Shown: positions 9,362 through 19,118, counted from the first letter of the stretch. The stretch is DNA of 64,000 nt from Streptomyces sp. NBC_01451 (GCF_036227485.1 NZ_CP109479.1:62001-126000), one strand, 5' to 3'. A program made the numbers and translations. Notes: generated by a model not told the origin, from the letters alone.

Positions 9362-10162
9362 GTGCAAGTCCTTGCCGACATGACCGAAGCAGCCCCGGTC
9401 CGCCCATGGCCTGTAGCAAGCTGGATAGGCGTACTGAACGCATACAGCCCCGTCGGGGAGCCGACAGAAGCCCGGCTGCGGACGTTGCGCCGCAATCACG
9501 TCGTCTCCGAAGGGGTCCAGGAAGCCGTCCATGAAGCTGGCGGCCGACTCGGCGGCAAAGTATCCCTGTTCTGCGAACTGAACATCGACGCTGCAGTGCT
9601 CTCACGGCGGGGAGACAGCACATCGGCTGACCTCTACCGAAATGCGTCCACGGCTCTCGAGGGACGCTTGAGGCAACTCCTCACAGAGCACCGCGTGCGA
9701 CCGGCGGAACTTGTACGTCCATCCGAGCCGCGAAGCCGCGCGGCGTGGCATGTTCTGCATACGTTCAGTGACGCGGTCACCGATGCACGCGCTGGCCTGC
9801 CCCCGGTTCCCGACGAGGACGTAGTTCCTGGAGTCCTGGCCGCACAAGTCGGCAAGTGGGTGCGCTTTGTGACTGGCGAAGGCTCCTCGCACTATGACCT
9901 TCCCTGGGACATGGTCCGTGCCGCTGGTCTATCGATAGGCGATCCAGCCGTCTTTTGCCGCGAGCTGCTGCCCAACAGCAATGTCATCCTTCGGCTGCGC
10001 GCAGGACTGCGGCTGGAGCCAAGCAATCTTCTGGGTGCTTCAGATGAGGGGACCAGCCCACTGGAGCGTCGCGCGCGACAGCCAGTGGATCCTGCAATGC
10101 GTGCAGCACTCCTTGAGACGCTTGCCGCTGATGAGCCACTCGTAAAGCGCATCACAGGATGA
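9362..10162 (+). CDS. Conserved-looking protein of unknown function
   Basis: A 266-residue soluble protein. The GTG start is preceded by GGAG at a spacing of about six bases. It has a helical centre (a run ending HTFSDAVTDARAGLP) and polar C-terminus, with no transmembrane segment, signal peptide or catalytic motif that I recognise. Codon use is normal for the window. It stands alone, followed within 8 bp of its stop by a strong inverted repeat that probably terminates transcription. Confidence 0.65.
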   Translation: MQVLADMTEAAPVRPWPVASWIGVLNAYSPVGEPTEARLRTLRRNHVVSEGVQEAVHEAGGRLGGKVSLFCELNIDAAVLSRRGDSTSADLYRNASTALEGRLRQLLTEHRVRPAELVRPSEPRSRAAWHVLHTFSDAVTDARAGLPPVPDEDVVPGVLAAQVGKWVRFVTGEGSSHYDLPWDMVRAAGLSIGDPAVFCRELLPNSNVILRLRAGLRLEPSNLLGASDEGTSPLERRARQPVDPAMRAALLETLAADEPLVKRITG

Positions 10163-10169
10163 AGGGCTC

Positions 10170-10205
10170 CCTCTCCGGCCTTGCGGAGCGACACAGCCGG
10201 AGAGG
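10170..10205 (+). terminator. Inverted repeat after the 9362 gene
   Basis: CCTCTCCGGC at 10170-10179 pairs perfectly with GCCGGAGAGG at 10196-10205 across a 16-base loop, starting 8 bp after the stop codon. No U-tract follows, as is common for Streptomyces terminators. Confidence 0.6.
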
Positions 10206-10403
10206 CTGCCCGCTTGCCACTCCACAGAGGGCTCTCCCTCACCACAGTGCTGACCGAGTACCCGCGACAGCACGGCAGGCCACAACTCCCACGGGATCTC
10301 CGACCCTATACCCGACCAGCGGAAACGCAGTCCTCAAGTCCGGAAAGACAACAGCTTCTTACCTGACCGCCTGCCGGACAGCCCGCTTCATGAAAGCGCG
10401 AGG

Positions 10404-11273
10404 TTAGGCCAGTGCTGTGCGGACAGCGCGGGCCATGGCTTCCTGGCGCAGGTACCGCCGGGCCGCGTGAGGGTCGTCACCGTTGTCGACCTGAATGTCT
10501 TGGACGCCTGTGGCTTTGCCTGACAGCCCCTGTCCAGCGGTGATGGGGTCCTTGGGGTCAAAAATATTCACCCAGGTGATAGAGGCCGGTAGCTGGAACT
10601 CACTGGTGACATCGAGGTGTCGCTTGACGGGGGGCCAATTGAGAGGGCTTCCACAGGTGATCAGGGTCCCCACGCCGCCACCGTTGGCGCCGGGCGCGGG
10701 GATCTCGCCCCTTTGGGACATGTCGTAGATGATTACGCTGCCCAGGGAGTGAGCGATCACCAGCCGCACGTCCGAGTCGGTGAGGGAGCCCACGATGCGC
10801 TGGCGCGCCTGCTCGGCCGCGGTCGGATTGTGGAGGTAGCCGTAAAGCTCGCGGATGCGCGTCACGATGGTCTCGCCCGCACCGCGCCCCCACTTGCCGT
10901 CCAGTCCTGCGAGCCATTGTGTAATCCGCGGCCGGACCCTGGGCGGAACGCCCAGGGTGCCGTCGGGCTCGGGCAGGTCCAGGTCGGGAGCGTATTCCTC
11001 CAGAGTCTCGACAACGAAGTTGATCTCGTTCGGGTCGGTCAAGTCGTCCAGGCCCGGCTGGCTCAGTTGGAACCGCTTCGTCTTGGGAAAGACGTCGCCG
11101 TAATAGGGAGTGAGCAGCCCTGGCACGTGAGCGGCTGCGCCGAAGTAACGGGTGATGCCGTAAGCGAGTGCCGTGCGCCAGTCGGTGCCCAGCTTGAGGG
11201 CGTTGGTGTCCCACTGACGAATGCCATGCACACCGACGATCTGAATGCTGCTCACTACTCCCCCATCGTGCAC
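10404..11273 (-). CDS. Alpha/beta-hydrolase (lipase/esterase-like) divergent from the caspase gene
   Basis: A 289-residue protein with IVGVHGIRQW near the N-terminus (oxyanion region of alpha/beta hydrolases) and VIAHSLGSV at 172-180, the G-x-S-x-G-like nucleophile elbow written AHSLGS, giving Ser176. ITCGSPLNW follows, as in lipases. A late Asp (FDPKDPI) and His (DPHAARRYL) could complete the triad. It would hydrolyse an ester or lipid; no signal peptide is seen, so it acts in the cytoplasm. It is divergent from the caspase-NACHT-WD40 gene with 127 bp between starts, so the two may share regulation. GTG 11273 is used; another GTG at 11255 is possible. Confidence 0.7.
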   Translation of the reverse strand: MHDGGVVSSIQIVGVHGIRQWDTNALKLGTDWRTALAYGITRYFGAAAHVPGLLTPYYGDVFPKTKRFQLSQPGLDDLTDPNEINFVVETLEEYAPDLDLPEPDGTLGVPPRVRPRITQWLAGLDGKWGRGAGETIVTRIRELYGYLHNPTAAEQARQRIVGSLTDSDVRLVIAHSLGSVIIYDMSQRGEIPAPGANGGGVGTLITCGSPLNWPPVKRHLDVTSEFQLPASITWVNIFDPKDPITAGQGLSGKATGVQDIQVDNGDDPHAARRYLRQEAMARAVRTALA

Positions 11274-11400
11274 GTGACTGAGCTATCAATGGTATTGATG
11301 CGGCGCCCAACGTGTACCTGTTTTGGTTCCCGCCGCCCGTGCGGGACCGAGTGCCAGGGTCGTACAGTACGGAGATTGATCCCTGTGCAGAAGGAATGGG

Positions 11401-13287
11401 ATGAGCGGCACGCCTTGTAATCGTCGGCGTCTGATCGTGATCGCTGTCAGCGACTACGGAGAGAATGACGAGTCATTCAAGAAGGCGATCGAGCAGCAGG
11501 TCGCCGTCGTGGCTGGCTGGTGGACCTCGACTGAGCTTGAACCGGACCGCCGTTTCGAGGTGGAGACGCCGCCGCAGAAGCTCTTGTCGCTGCGTCAGGT
11601 ACGGGCGTTTCTACACGACAGCGATCTTGCCGAAGCCGACGATGACGACGCACTGGTCATCTATATCACCGGTCATGGCGAGCGGGGCGTGTCAGGTCGC
11701 CACTACCTTCGCCTCGCGCTGACCGAGGACGAACGGCTCCCCGGTACGGCGTTGACGACAAGCGAAGTAATCAGCGCAGCCCTGAGCAGCCGTTCCAGGC
11801 ACGCCCTGATCATGGTGGACTCGTGCTTCTCGGGGACCTTGCGCAGTGAACTGAACAACCTTCTGGACGACCTCGGAAAGTCGCGGCGTCGACTCAACTC
11901 ACTGGCGGTGGTCACGGCAGGGGACTTCGAGGACAGCCCCAACGTCGGCTCCTTCACCGAGCTAATCCAGCGTGCCCTGGCCAAGGTCGCGGACGAGCCG
12001 GCGGGCTTCGCTGATCCCTACCTGTCCTTTGATCAGTGGGAGGGCCTGCTTCAGGAGGCTCACGAAGAGCAGACGGGGTCTGCCGAGCCGTTGTGGGTGT
12101 GGCCGACCAGGCTCACCCAAGACCCGAGCCCGTGCCTGCCCAACCCACGCTACCGGTCCGACCAGCCCCTGTTCAGCCCAGCCCTGCAGGAGCTGTCAGT
12201 CCCGGCCGCTCTCTCCACGACCTACTGGCAGGACCGGGCGTCCGGCCGCGCCAGCAACGAGGACACCGGCTGGTACTTCAGAGGCCGTGCGGAGGCGATG
12301 CGGACGCTGTCCGGGTTCCTGCACGAGGGCGTGGGAACGCTGGTGGTCACCGGCGCCGCAGGCTCGGGAAAGTCGGCCCTGCTGGCGCGGCTGGTGACAC
12401 TGACTGACCGGCTGTTCCTGGAGAACCCCCGGTACGCGGAACTGGCAGGAGAGGTCGCGCCGCAGGACCGCCCGGCGGTCGGCACGATCGACGCAGCCGT
12501 GCTCGCGCGCGGGAAGACTTCGCTCGACCTCCTGACCGATCTGCTCCAGACGTCGGGCGCAGCCCCGCCGCTCCCAGGGGAGGCTCCCCTCAAGGTGCTG
12601 CTCGACCACATTGAGCAGTTGGCGGACGGGCGTCCGGTGACGGTGGTCATCGACGGCCTGGACGAGGCTCAGGAGCCAGGAGCATGCCTGAGCGATGTTG
12701 TACTGCCGCTCGCACGTCTGCGCGACCACCGAGGCGTAGGGCTAACACGTCTCCTCCTGGGGATGCGCAGCTCCCCGACTTTCGGGAGCGCGGCCGAGCG
12801 CTTGCAGGACGGGCGCGCCGATGCGCTATTGGACACACTTCAGCGCGCCCTCGCCGATGATCGCGAGCCGGTGCCAACTCTGCTGCTGCGCACCGACGGC
12901 CCGGACTGCGAAGAGGACATCGCCGCCTACGCCGAGGCACTGCTGCTGGCCGGCCCCTCCGACGCGTACCGCGACCCGGCCACGGCGCGGGCCACGGCGG
13001 CCTCGATCGCTTCCGCGACGGTCCCCTCCTTCTTGGATGCGCGCCTGGCCGCTGACCAGTTACGCAACATCAGCGAAATCCAGAACCTGCAGGCACAGCG
13101 CTGGCAGGCCCGGCTGGCTTCCGGCACGGTCGCGCTATTGCGTGAGGATCTGCGTGACGTGGCCCTCAGCGGGGGGGGTGTCGGCGGATGTGCTGCTGGC
13201 CGCGCTTCGGGCGACCGCCTTCGCGTTCGGCGCGGGTCTGCCATGGGACAAAGTGTGGCCAGCCGCGGCCCGGGCTCTTCTGCCTGA
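11401..13287 (+). CDS. Caspase-like protease fused to NACHT ATPase, N-terminal part of frameshifted gene
   Basis: Residues 10-150 form a caspase/metacaspase domain: the catalytic His is H92 in YITGHGERG and the Cys is C142 in MVDSCFSG. A STAND ATPase follows, with Walker A TGAAGSGKS (318-326) and Walker B VVIDGLDEA (415-423). The ATG start is 127 bp from the divergent hydrolase gene. At 13171-13178 lies a run of eight G; after it this frame reads Gly/Arg-rich nonsense to a TGA at 13287, while the frame one base on continues smoothly into WD40 repeats. With seven G the gene would be one protein of about 1450 residues (11401-15754). Caspase-STAND-WD proteins are proposed to trigger cell death on sensing; that role is inferred. 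Confidence 0.85.
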   Translation: MSGTPCNRRRLIVIAVSDYGENDESFKKAIEQQVAVVAGWWTSTELEPDRRFEVETPPQKLLSLRQVRAFLHDSDLAEADDDDALVIYITGHGERGVSGRHYLRLALTEDERLPGTALTTSEVISAALSSRSRHALIMVDSCFSGTLRSELNNLLDDLGKSRRRLNSLAVVTAGDFEDSPNVGSFTELIQRALAKVADEPAGFADPYLSFDQWEGLLQEAHEEQTGSAEPLWVWPTRLTQDPSPCLPNPRYRSDQPLFSPALQELSVPAALSTTYWQDRASGRASNEDTGWYFRGRAEAMRTLSGFLHEGVGTLVVTGAAGSGKSALLARLVTLTDRLFLENPRYAELAGEVAPQDRPAVGTIDAAVLARGKTSLDLLTDLLQTSGAAPPLPGEAPLKVLLDHIEQLADGRPVTVVIDGLDEAQEPGACLSDVVLPLARLRDHRGVGLTRLLLGMRSSPTFGSAAERLQDGRADALLDTLQRALADDREPVPTLLLRTDGPDCEEDIAAYAEALLLAGPSDAYRDPATARATAASIASATVPSFLDARLAADQLRNISEIQNLQAQRWQARLASGTVALLREDLRDVALSGGGVGGCAAGRASGDRLRVRRGSAMGQSVASRGPGSSA

Positions 13288-15754
13288 CGGCACGGAAGCG
13301 GACAGGGAGACGCTGGACGCGGCGATTCGCCTGATCAGGTCGAGTCGGCTCGACGGATACCTCGCCCGCGGCGAAGAAGACGGCCGCACCGTCTACCGGC
13401 CGGTTCACCAGCGCGTCACCGAGGAATTGCAGTCTTCGCCCAGGTCGTTCGCACTCTCGGCGCCGGGCTCAGCTTTGGTGCAGGTCGGCTCCCGCGCGCG
13501 CCGCGCGCGCCGGCGTATCGCGGAGGCGAGCCACCAGCGCATCACCCAGGTTCTCGCTCAGCTGGTCAGATCCGGCCGCCAAGAGACAGCGCATCCGTAC
13601 ATCCGGCGATACTTGGTCGCCCATGCCGATGCGGGTCATATGCTGCGGGACGAATGGCTACCCGTGCAACTGCTCAGCCAGGAGACATCGTTGACGTTGC
13701 GGTCCCGGCTGGGACTGCCGCTCCCTGCCGACAGTCCTTCACAGTCGTATCTGGCCGCAGCCGCTTTGATCGAGCCCTACATCACTTCATCGGTCGACTC
13801 GGGCTCGCGCGCTAGTAGCATCAATTTCCACATGTCGGCCTTTGGGCGGACCCGCCGTCTGGGACCGGGGACCGGGCCTGCAGTGCCCCAGAGCGTTTCG
13901 TGGGAGGCCGCGACCAATGTGTTGGCCTCGCCGCCGGGCGCCATCAAGACGCTGACACCCCTCGAACTCAACGACGGCAGAACGCTCCTGGCGGCGGGGA
14001 CCAAGCACAGTGTGCACATCTGGGATGTTGCCTCGGGTCATCATCTCGTCGACCTTGACACCGGGATGGCGTTGGGGATGCGCCCGATCCGCGGCCGCAG
14101 CGGACGAGTGTTCCTCGCCGTCGCAGGCGTGCGGGGCGCTGCTGTGTACGATCCCCTGTCCGGTCTCCAGGTCGCCGGTACAGAGGACCTGCACCCTGTA
14201 ATGGATCTGCAGGTACTGGCGGACGGGGACCAGCGCTGGCGTCTGCTGCTCCATACTCGCGACCAAGGCCTGCAACTGTGGCTGCCGGATCTCGGCTCAC
14301 GCTTGCAGGCTCTCCCCAGAAGTGGCTTCCAGAGCGTAGTCATCCGCGATCACGACGGGCGCTGGCTCATCGTCCATAAGACCCGGACAGACTTCCGCGT
14401 GAGCGGTCTCGATGAGCCGTACGTCGGACCCAACCCCGGCCTGCCGCCAGACCGCCTGCTGCGGCTTATCCCCCGCGAGGGGGCAGCTGACCTGCTGATG
14501 GCTTATGGGGCGGGGCGAGGTGCGCTCCTCTGGGATCCACAGAGCGGCCATGTCAGCCAGATGTCAGGCGTTCCGCGGCACGTTCACTCGGTCCCTGACC
14601 GTGATGGGCCAACGTCGCTGGCAGGACTGAACGACGGCGGCTTGGCCGTCATCTGGCAGCAGCAGGGAGCTGACTGGCGTCCAGCCGCAGCAATGCGGGT
14701 CGGCCCCGTACACGCCGTGACAGCGCTGCCGAGCCGTCACGGCAGTTGGCGGCTGGCAACCGCCGGCGAGGACGGCATCCGGCTGTGGGAGCAACCAAAG
14801 GGCTCACGCCCAGCCAGTGACCAGATCCCAGCGAGGCGGCCCCGAGTCGATCGCGATGTGCGAGCCATCAGCCTCGGTTCGCTTGTCTATGGCGGCGAGC
14901 AGGCCTGGGCTCTCGGCACGATCGAGGGCGTGCAGCTCCTACGACGCGCCGACCTGCGGCTCATCCACCAACTAGGCGGCCGTCCCCCGGTCTACGACGT
15001 CTTCCCAGCTACCCCCGAACGAAACTCCGACCTTCTGGCGGTACGGACCGAGACCGCGATCGAAGTCTGGGACATTGCCAGCAACGAGATCACCTTGACT
15101 GTGCCGGTCGACCAACGGGCCCGGGCGTGTGCCGTCGAGCTCCGGCCCGATCCGCCCCACCACCTGACGGGCGGGCCCGCTTTGTGCGTGTCCACGCCGC
15201 AGGAAGGTCTGCGCGTGCACCAACTGCTCCCAGACACGACGCTCCCCGAGTGTTCCTTTGGCCTCTCGTCACGGATCACAAGTCTTGCTCCGGTGCCTTC
15301 TGAGGACCGCACACTCGTGGCGATCGGGGCCAGTCGATGGGTCTACGTATGGAACCTCGACCGCGACGCGGCGACGGCCCGGCTCAGCACAGGCACCCCG
15401 GCCCCCGTTGAAAGCTTGTGCACGCTCAACAGCCCGGACGGCCTTCTCCTCGCCGCCGCGAGCAGAGACGCGATTCATGTCTGGCACACCTCCGACTGGC
15501 GTCCGGTGGCAACCATCACCGCACTCGGCACGAAGAGGCTCAGCTACCTGGTCGGTAAGGACGGTGCCTCGCTGCTAGCGTCAGGCGATGGCCACAGCAT
15601 CCGCATCTGGGATCCATGGACCGGCGCACCAGTCCATACTCTCCTCACGGCTGCGTCGGTCTACGCCCTCGCGGGCAATGAGAAAGATGGCACCCTGGCC
15701 TTCGGCGGCCCGGCCGGCTTTGCCGTCGTGGACTTTAGCGCCCTCGCACCCTAA
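13172..15754 (+). CDS. WD40-repeat C-terminal part of the caspase-NACHT gene (other frame)
   Basis: From the G8 run the plus-one frame continues with ADVLLAALRATAFAFGAGLP, the helical end of the NACHT module, then from about 13900 a series of WD40-type blades ending in xIWD/xLWE (SVHIWDVASG, GIRLWEQPKG, AIEVWDIASN, WVYVWNLDRD, AIHVWHTSDW, SIRIWDPWTG). This beta-propeller would be the sensor or autoinhibitory part. The same frame is open further upstream (from 12821), but there it is antisense-like and the true coding frame is the caspase one. No good start exists near 13172, so as written this part is expressed only if the frame is restored. Confidence 0.8.
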   Translation, partial: GGVSADVLLAALRATAFAFGAGLPWDKVWPAAARALLPDGTEADRETLDAAIRLIRSSRLDGYLARGEEDGRTVYRPVHQRVTEELQSSPRSFALSAPGSALVQVGSRARRARRRIAEASHQRITQVLAQLVRSGRQETAHPYIRRYLVAHADAGHMLRDEWLPVQLLSQETSLTLRSRLGLPLPADSPSQSYLAAAALIEPYITSSVDSGSRASSINFHMSAFGRTRRLGPGTGPAVPQSVSWEAATNVLASPPGAIKTLTPLELNDGRTLLAAGTKHSVHIWDVASGHHLVDLDTGMALGMRPIRGRSGRVFLAVAGVRGAAVYDPLSGLQVAGTEDLHPVMDLQVLADGDQRWRLLLHTRDQGLQLWLPDLGSRLQALPRSGFQSVVIRDHDGRWLIVHKTRTDFRVSGLDEPYVGPNPGLPPDRLLRLIPREGAADLLMAYGAGRGALLWDPQSGHVSQMSGVPRHVHSVPDRDGPTSLAGLNDGGLAVIWQQQGADWRPAAAMRVGPVHAVTALPSRHGSWRLATAGEDGIRLWEQPKGSRPASDQIPARRPRVDRDVRAISLGSLVYGGEQAWALGTIEGVQLLRRADLRLIHQLGGRPPVYDVFPATPERNSDLLAVRTETAIEVWDIASNEITLTVPVDQRARACAVELRPDPPHHLTGGPALCVSTPQEGLRVHQLLPDTTLPECSFGLSSRITSLAPVPSEDRTLVAIGASRWVYVWNLDRDAATARLSTGTPAPVESLCTLNSPDGLLLAAASRDAIHVWHTSDWRPVATITALGTKRLSYLVGKDGASLLASGDGHSIRIWDPWTGAPVHTLLTAASVYALAGNEKDGTLAFGGPAGFAVVDFSALAP

Positions 15755-15769
15755 CCTTGATCTTTCTTG

Positions 15770-15798
15770 ACGGTCCGCCGACTCCGTCGGCGGACCGT
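15770..15798 (+). terminator. Strong rho-independent-type hairpin after the WD40 gene
   Basis: ACGGTCCGCCGAC and GTCGGCGGACCGT are perfect inverted 13-mers separated by TCC, followed by TTTCGCTTTCT, 15 bp after the stop codon at 15754. Confidence 0.9.
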
Positions 15799-15917
15799 TT
15801 CGCTTTCTGTGGCTGATGGTGGGCAGGCCGACAGCGCGAGTGCCGCGTCGGGTGGGCGCCGGGTTCCACTGCTCCGGTGTGGTGGTGCGGGTCGTCGGGG
15901 TGGTCGGTGTGGCTGGT

Positions 15918-16151
15918 CAGCCGGGGCTCGGCAGGGCCTTGAGCCGGTCGATTGCCCGGGTGATCTCGTCGGTCCATAGCACCAGCCTGCACCTTCGGGC
16001 ACTGGCGGAAGTGTTCGCCTTTACCCAGGCGGAGGGCGTCGAGCGACGTCTGTAGGTCCCCGAGGTGCAGGTCCGCAGGCTGCCTGCCGGGCCGGAGCGG
16101 ATGGCCTGCCTTCGAGGCCAGCGAGAAGAGGCTGAACACGATGAAGGCCAC
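15918..16151 (-). pseudogene. Frameshifted small membrane-protein remnant
   Basis: One minus-strand frame starts at GTG 16151 with AFIVFSLFSLASKAGHP (a membrane helix) and runs through DALRLGKGEHFRQCPK with strong G/C third-position bias. It then loses bias, while the adjacent frame gives RLVLWTDEITRAIDRLKALP before a stop at 15918. A single indel near 15985 joins them into one small membrane protein of about 80 residues. Family unknown. Confidence 0.4.
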
Positions 16152-16472
16152 TGCTATCGCCGCGACCAGCTGGGTCGCGCGCTATGGGGAGGTATTCTGC
16201 GGGCCCGTACGAATGCAGTAGCAGGAACCGTGATCCCGAACCTTTGTCGCGTGCGGCGGCCACAACAACGCATCGCCAGCTAACGTCGCCCGAGTCAGAA
16301 GCCAGCCTGCGCCAACGGCCTGTCCCTTTTCCCCGGCCGCAGCTTCGGGCCTACTTGTAACTCCCTCGTGCTACACGCGGGCCACTGGCGCTCAATCGAC
16401 ACTTGCTGCCATGCTTTTCGCCAATGGCGGCTAGCTTTCTCATGCCGACTGCCACTCAGGGGAGGGGGCAAG

Positions 16473-19118
16473 GTGCGAGGGCGTGTGCTGGGAATGGCCG
16501 TACTTGCCGGGACGGGAACAGTGCTTGCTGCGTTCTTGGGACTGGCAGCCAACAAGGCCACATCGGATGAACAATGGCCCGGACCACTCGATCTCTTACG
16601 GCAGCATCCATGGCCCTGGGTCGGTGTTTTGATAATCCTGTCGATTGCCGGGATGACGGTGACCGTGCGGATTCAGGAGGAGCCTACGGCAAACTGCGCT
16701 GACCCACCTGCACCACCCGTGATTCCGGGCTGGTTCGTGGACCGTTCCGAAGTCCACGAGACAGTGCGGGCGGTGTGTCGGGGCGGACGATCCGTGGCTA
16801 TCACGACCTCTCTGTGGGGCGCGGGAGGGTTTGGAAAGACGACCCTCGCCACAGCGGTATGTGCGAACACGCGCGTCCAGCGGCACTTTCGCTCTCGCGT
16901 CTACATCGTGACGATCGGGCGCGATGTGCGCGGCCGCGCGGCGATTGCATCCAAAGTGGCAGAGGTTACCCGATTTGTCACTGGAGACCAGACCGCCTTC
17001 GAAGACCCGGACTTGGCGGGCTCGCACCTCGGTCGCCTACTCGACAGGCAGCCAAGGACTCTTGTGTTCCTGGACGATGTCTGGGAGGAGGCGCAGCTTC
17101 GTCCCTTCCTCCTCGGTGGTGAGCGTTGCGTGCGTCTGGTCACCACGCGCAACCCGGAACTGATCTCTCCTGATGCGCCGCGGATCCACGTGGACCAGAT
17201 GTCGCTTGAACAGGCTTTTGCCGTGCTGACCTGGAACCTACCGCCTCTCCCGGCCGTTCTGGCATCGGATCTATTGCAGGCGACTGGTCGTTGGGCCCTG
17301 CTTCTACGCCTGACCAATCGGCTGATCGCCGAACAGGTTGCCACCGCGGTCGGTGTCACACAAGCGGCTACCGAAGTCCTGGAACAGCTGCGGTCCCAGG
17401 GGCCGAATGCCTTCGCAGATCCGGACATGCCCTGGGACCTAGATGATCCTCAGATGCGCAGTCGAGCTGTCCGGGCTTCCATCGAGGCTGCCACCACCCG
17501 ACTCCCTTCCGGAGGGGATCGGCGATTCGCCGAGTTGGGCATATTCGCCGAGGACGAAAGCATCCCTGTCCCCCTCGTCATTCTGCTCTGGAAGACCACT
17601 GGTGGACTGACCGAGCAGAAGTCCCGCTCTCTCTGCCGGAAGATGGAACGACTGTCCCTCCTGACTATCACTCCTGTGGACGACGGCCGGATCCGTCTCC
17701 ACGATGTCATCCGGGACTACCTGCGCAGCGAGCTCGGCGACAGTGCACTGACCGACGTGAACGCACAACTGCTAGACGCGGTCGGTGACACGCTCCCCCA
17801 GGCCTCACCGCTCACTCCGGCAACCCTGGCGCCTGAACGGGCCTGGTGGGAAAACAAAGACGGATACCTCCGAGACCATCTCATCTCCCATCTCCTTGCG
17901 GCTGGCCGCGATACTCAGGCGCTGTCCGTAGCCGGGGACCTTCGCTGGATCGAATCGCGCCTCGTCTCCCGGGGCGCCAACGCCCCCCAAGGCGACCTCG
18001 CACGCATTCCCGTCGCCCGCGCTCAGGCCCTGGCCTACGACCTCACGCTCGTGGCCCACCTTCTGACTCCCACAACGCCCTCTAAGGCTGTCATCGCAGT
18101 GCTGCACAGCCGCCTGCCGCCTCACTCCCAGTGGCGCGACCAGATCACAGCCCGCCAACAAGATCCGGCACTGCGCCCACTCTTGGCAAACCGATGGCCG
18201 CCCCCGGACTACGCAGGCACCCGGCTCCACCACCCCGACCGCGCCAAGCCCGTCGAGGCGGTGGCCATCTCTGCCGACAACACGTGGCTCGCTACCGGGG
18301 GTTTCGACCGATCAGTACGAATCTGGCACCCTTCCACAGGCAACTGCATCGCGCTCGGTGACCACTACGCTGCCATCGATCCAACCCGCCGGAGAGGTCA
18401 CGCAAGCACCGTTCGCGCTGTAGCAATCGCCCGTAGCGGAACCTGGCTCGCCACGTCGAGCGACGACAACAGTGTGCGTATCTGGGACCCAGGCAGCGGA
18501 GACGTCTCTGCGGTTCTGCGTCACACCAGCGCAGTAAGGGCCGTAGCCATTGCGCCGCATAGCGCGTGGCTCGCCACGACAAGCGACGATCAGACGGCTC
18601 GGGTCTGGGACCGGAGCACACAAAGCATTCGCAGTGCCTTCAACGGCCATGCTGGCGCGGTGCGTTCAGTTGCGATCTCACCTGACGCTACATGGGTGGC
18701 CACCGGAGGCGACGACGCAACCGTACAGATCTGGGACCCGTCCAGCGGAGAGGTATCCCTGGTCCTCGGCGGCCACACGGGCGCCGTACGGTCCGTGGCG
18801 ATCTCACCCGACGGTGCATGGATGGCATCGGGCAGCGAGGACACGACCGTCAAGATTTGGGACCCGCGCAGTGGACAACTCTCCGCGAACCTGGAGGGCC
18901 ACTCTGGCGCCGTGCGGTCCGTTGCCATCTCACCCAGTGGCACCTGGATCGCGACCGCAAGCGATGACTGGTCCGTGCGTATCTGGGACGTAGCCTCAGA
19001 GTCTCTTATCTCACTACAGCGCGCCAACAGGCCATTCCATAGCTGTGCTTGGGGTTCAGAGGGACTCGTGGTTGCCGGCGGAGCCTTGGGTCTCTACCTC
19101 TTTTCTCTCCTCACCTGA
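16473..19118 (+). CDS. Membrane-anchored NB-ARC ATPase with C-terminal WD40 propeller
   Basis: I place the start at GTG 16473, five bases after GGGGAGGGGG, giving 881 residues. Two N-terminal transmembrane helices (about 6-25 and 48-66) precede an NB-ARC domain: Walker A GAGGFGKTTL (116-125), Walker B LVFLDDVW (197-204) and the sensor segment RLVTTRNPEL (221-230). The last third has six clear WD40 units of the type VRSVAISPDG...VxIWDP and a degenerate seventh, enough for one propeller. The fold order matches Apaf-1-like STAND proteins, but with a membrane anchor instead of an effector enzyme, so it may damage the membrane or recruit a partner. It ends just before a nuclease remnant. Confidence 0.8.
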   Translation: MRGRVLGMAVLAGTGTVLAAFLGLAANKATSDEQWPGPLDLLRQHPWPWVGVLIILSIAGMTVTVRIQEEPTANCADPPAPPVIPGWFVDRSEVHETVRAVCRGGRSVAITTSLWGAGGFGKTTLATAVCANTRVQRHFRSRVYIVTIGRDVRGRAAIASKVAEVTRFVTGDQTAFEDPDLAGSHLGRLLDRQPRTLVFLDDVWEEAQLRPFLLGGERCVRLVTTRNPELISPDAPRIHVDQMSLEQAFAVLTWNLPPLPAVLASDLLQATGRWALLLRLTNRLIAEQVATAVGVTQAATEVLEQLRSQGPNAFADPDMPWDLDDPQMRSRAVRASIEAATTRLPSGGDRRFAELGIFAEDESIPVPLVILLWKTTGGLTEQKSRSLCRKMERLSLLTITPVDDGRIRLHDVIRDYLRSELGDSALTDVNAQLLDAVGDTLPQASPLTPATLAPERAWWENKDGYLRDHLISHLLAAGRDTQALSVAGDLRWIESRLVSRGANAPQGDLARIPVARAQALAYDLTLVAHLLTPTTPSKAVIAVLHSRLPPHSQWRDQITARQQDPALRPLLANRWPPPDYAGTRLHHPDRAKPVEAVAISADNTWLATGGFDRSVRIWHPSTGNCIALGDHYAAIDPTRRRGHASTVRAVAIARSGTWLATSSDDNSVRIWDPGSGDVSAVLRHTSAVRAVAIAPHSAWLATTSDDQTARVWDRSTQSIRSAFNGHAGAVRSVAISPDATWVATGGDDATVQIWDPSSGEVSLVLGGHTGAVRSVAISPDGAWMASGSEDTTVKIWDPRSGQLSANLEGHSGAVRSVAISPSGTWIATASDDWSVRIWDVASESLISLQRANRPFHSCAWGSEGLVVAGGALGLYLFSLLT

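Noticed and set aside
13171..13180. Programmed +1 ribosomal frameshifting at the G8 run
   Set aside because: No known +1 slippery context with rare codon or stop is present; indel or slippage of the tract is simpler.
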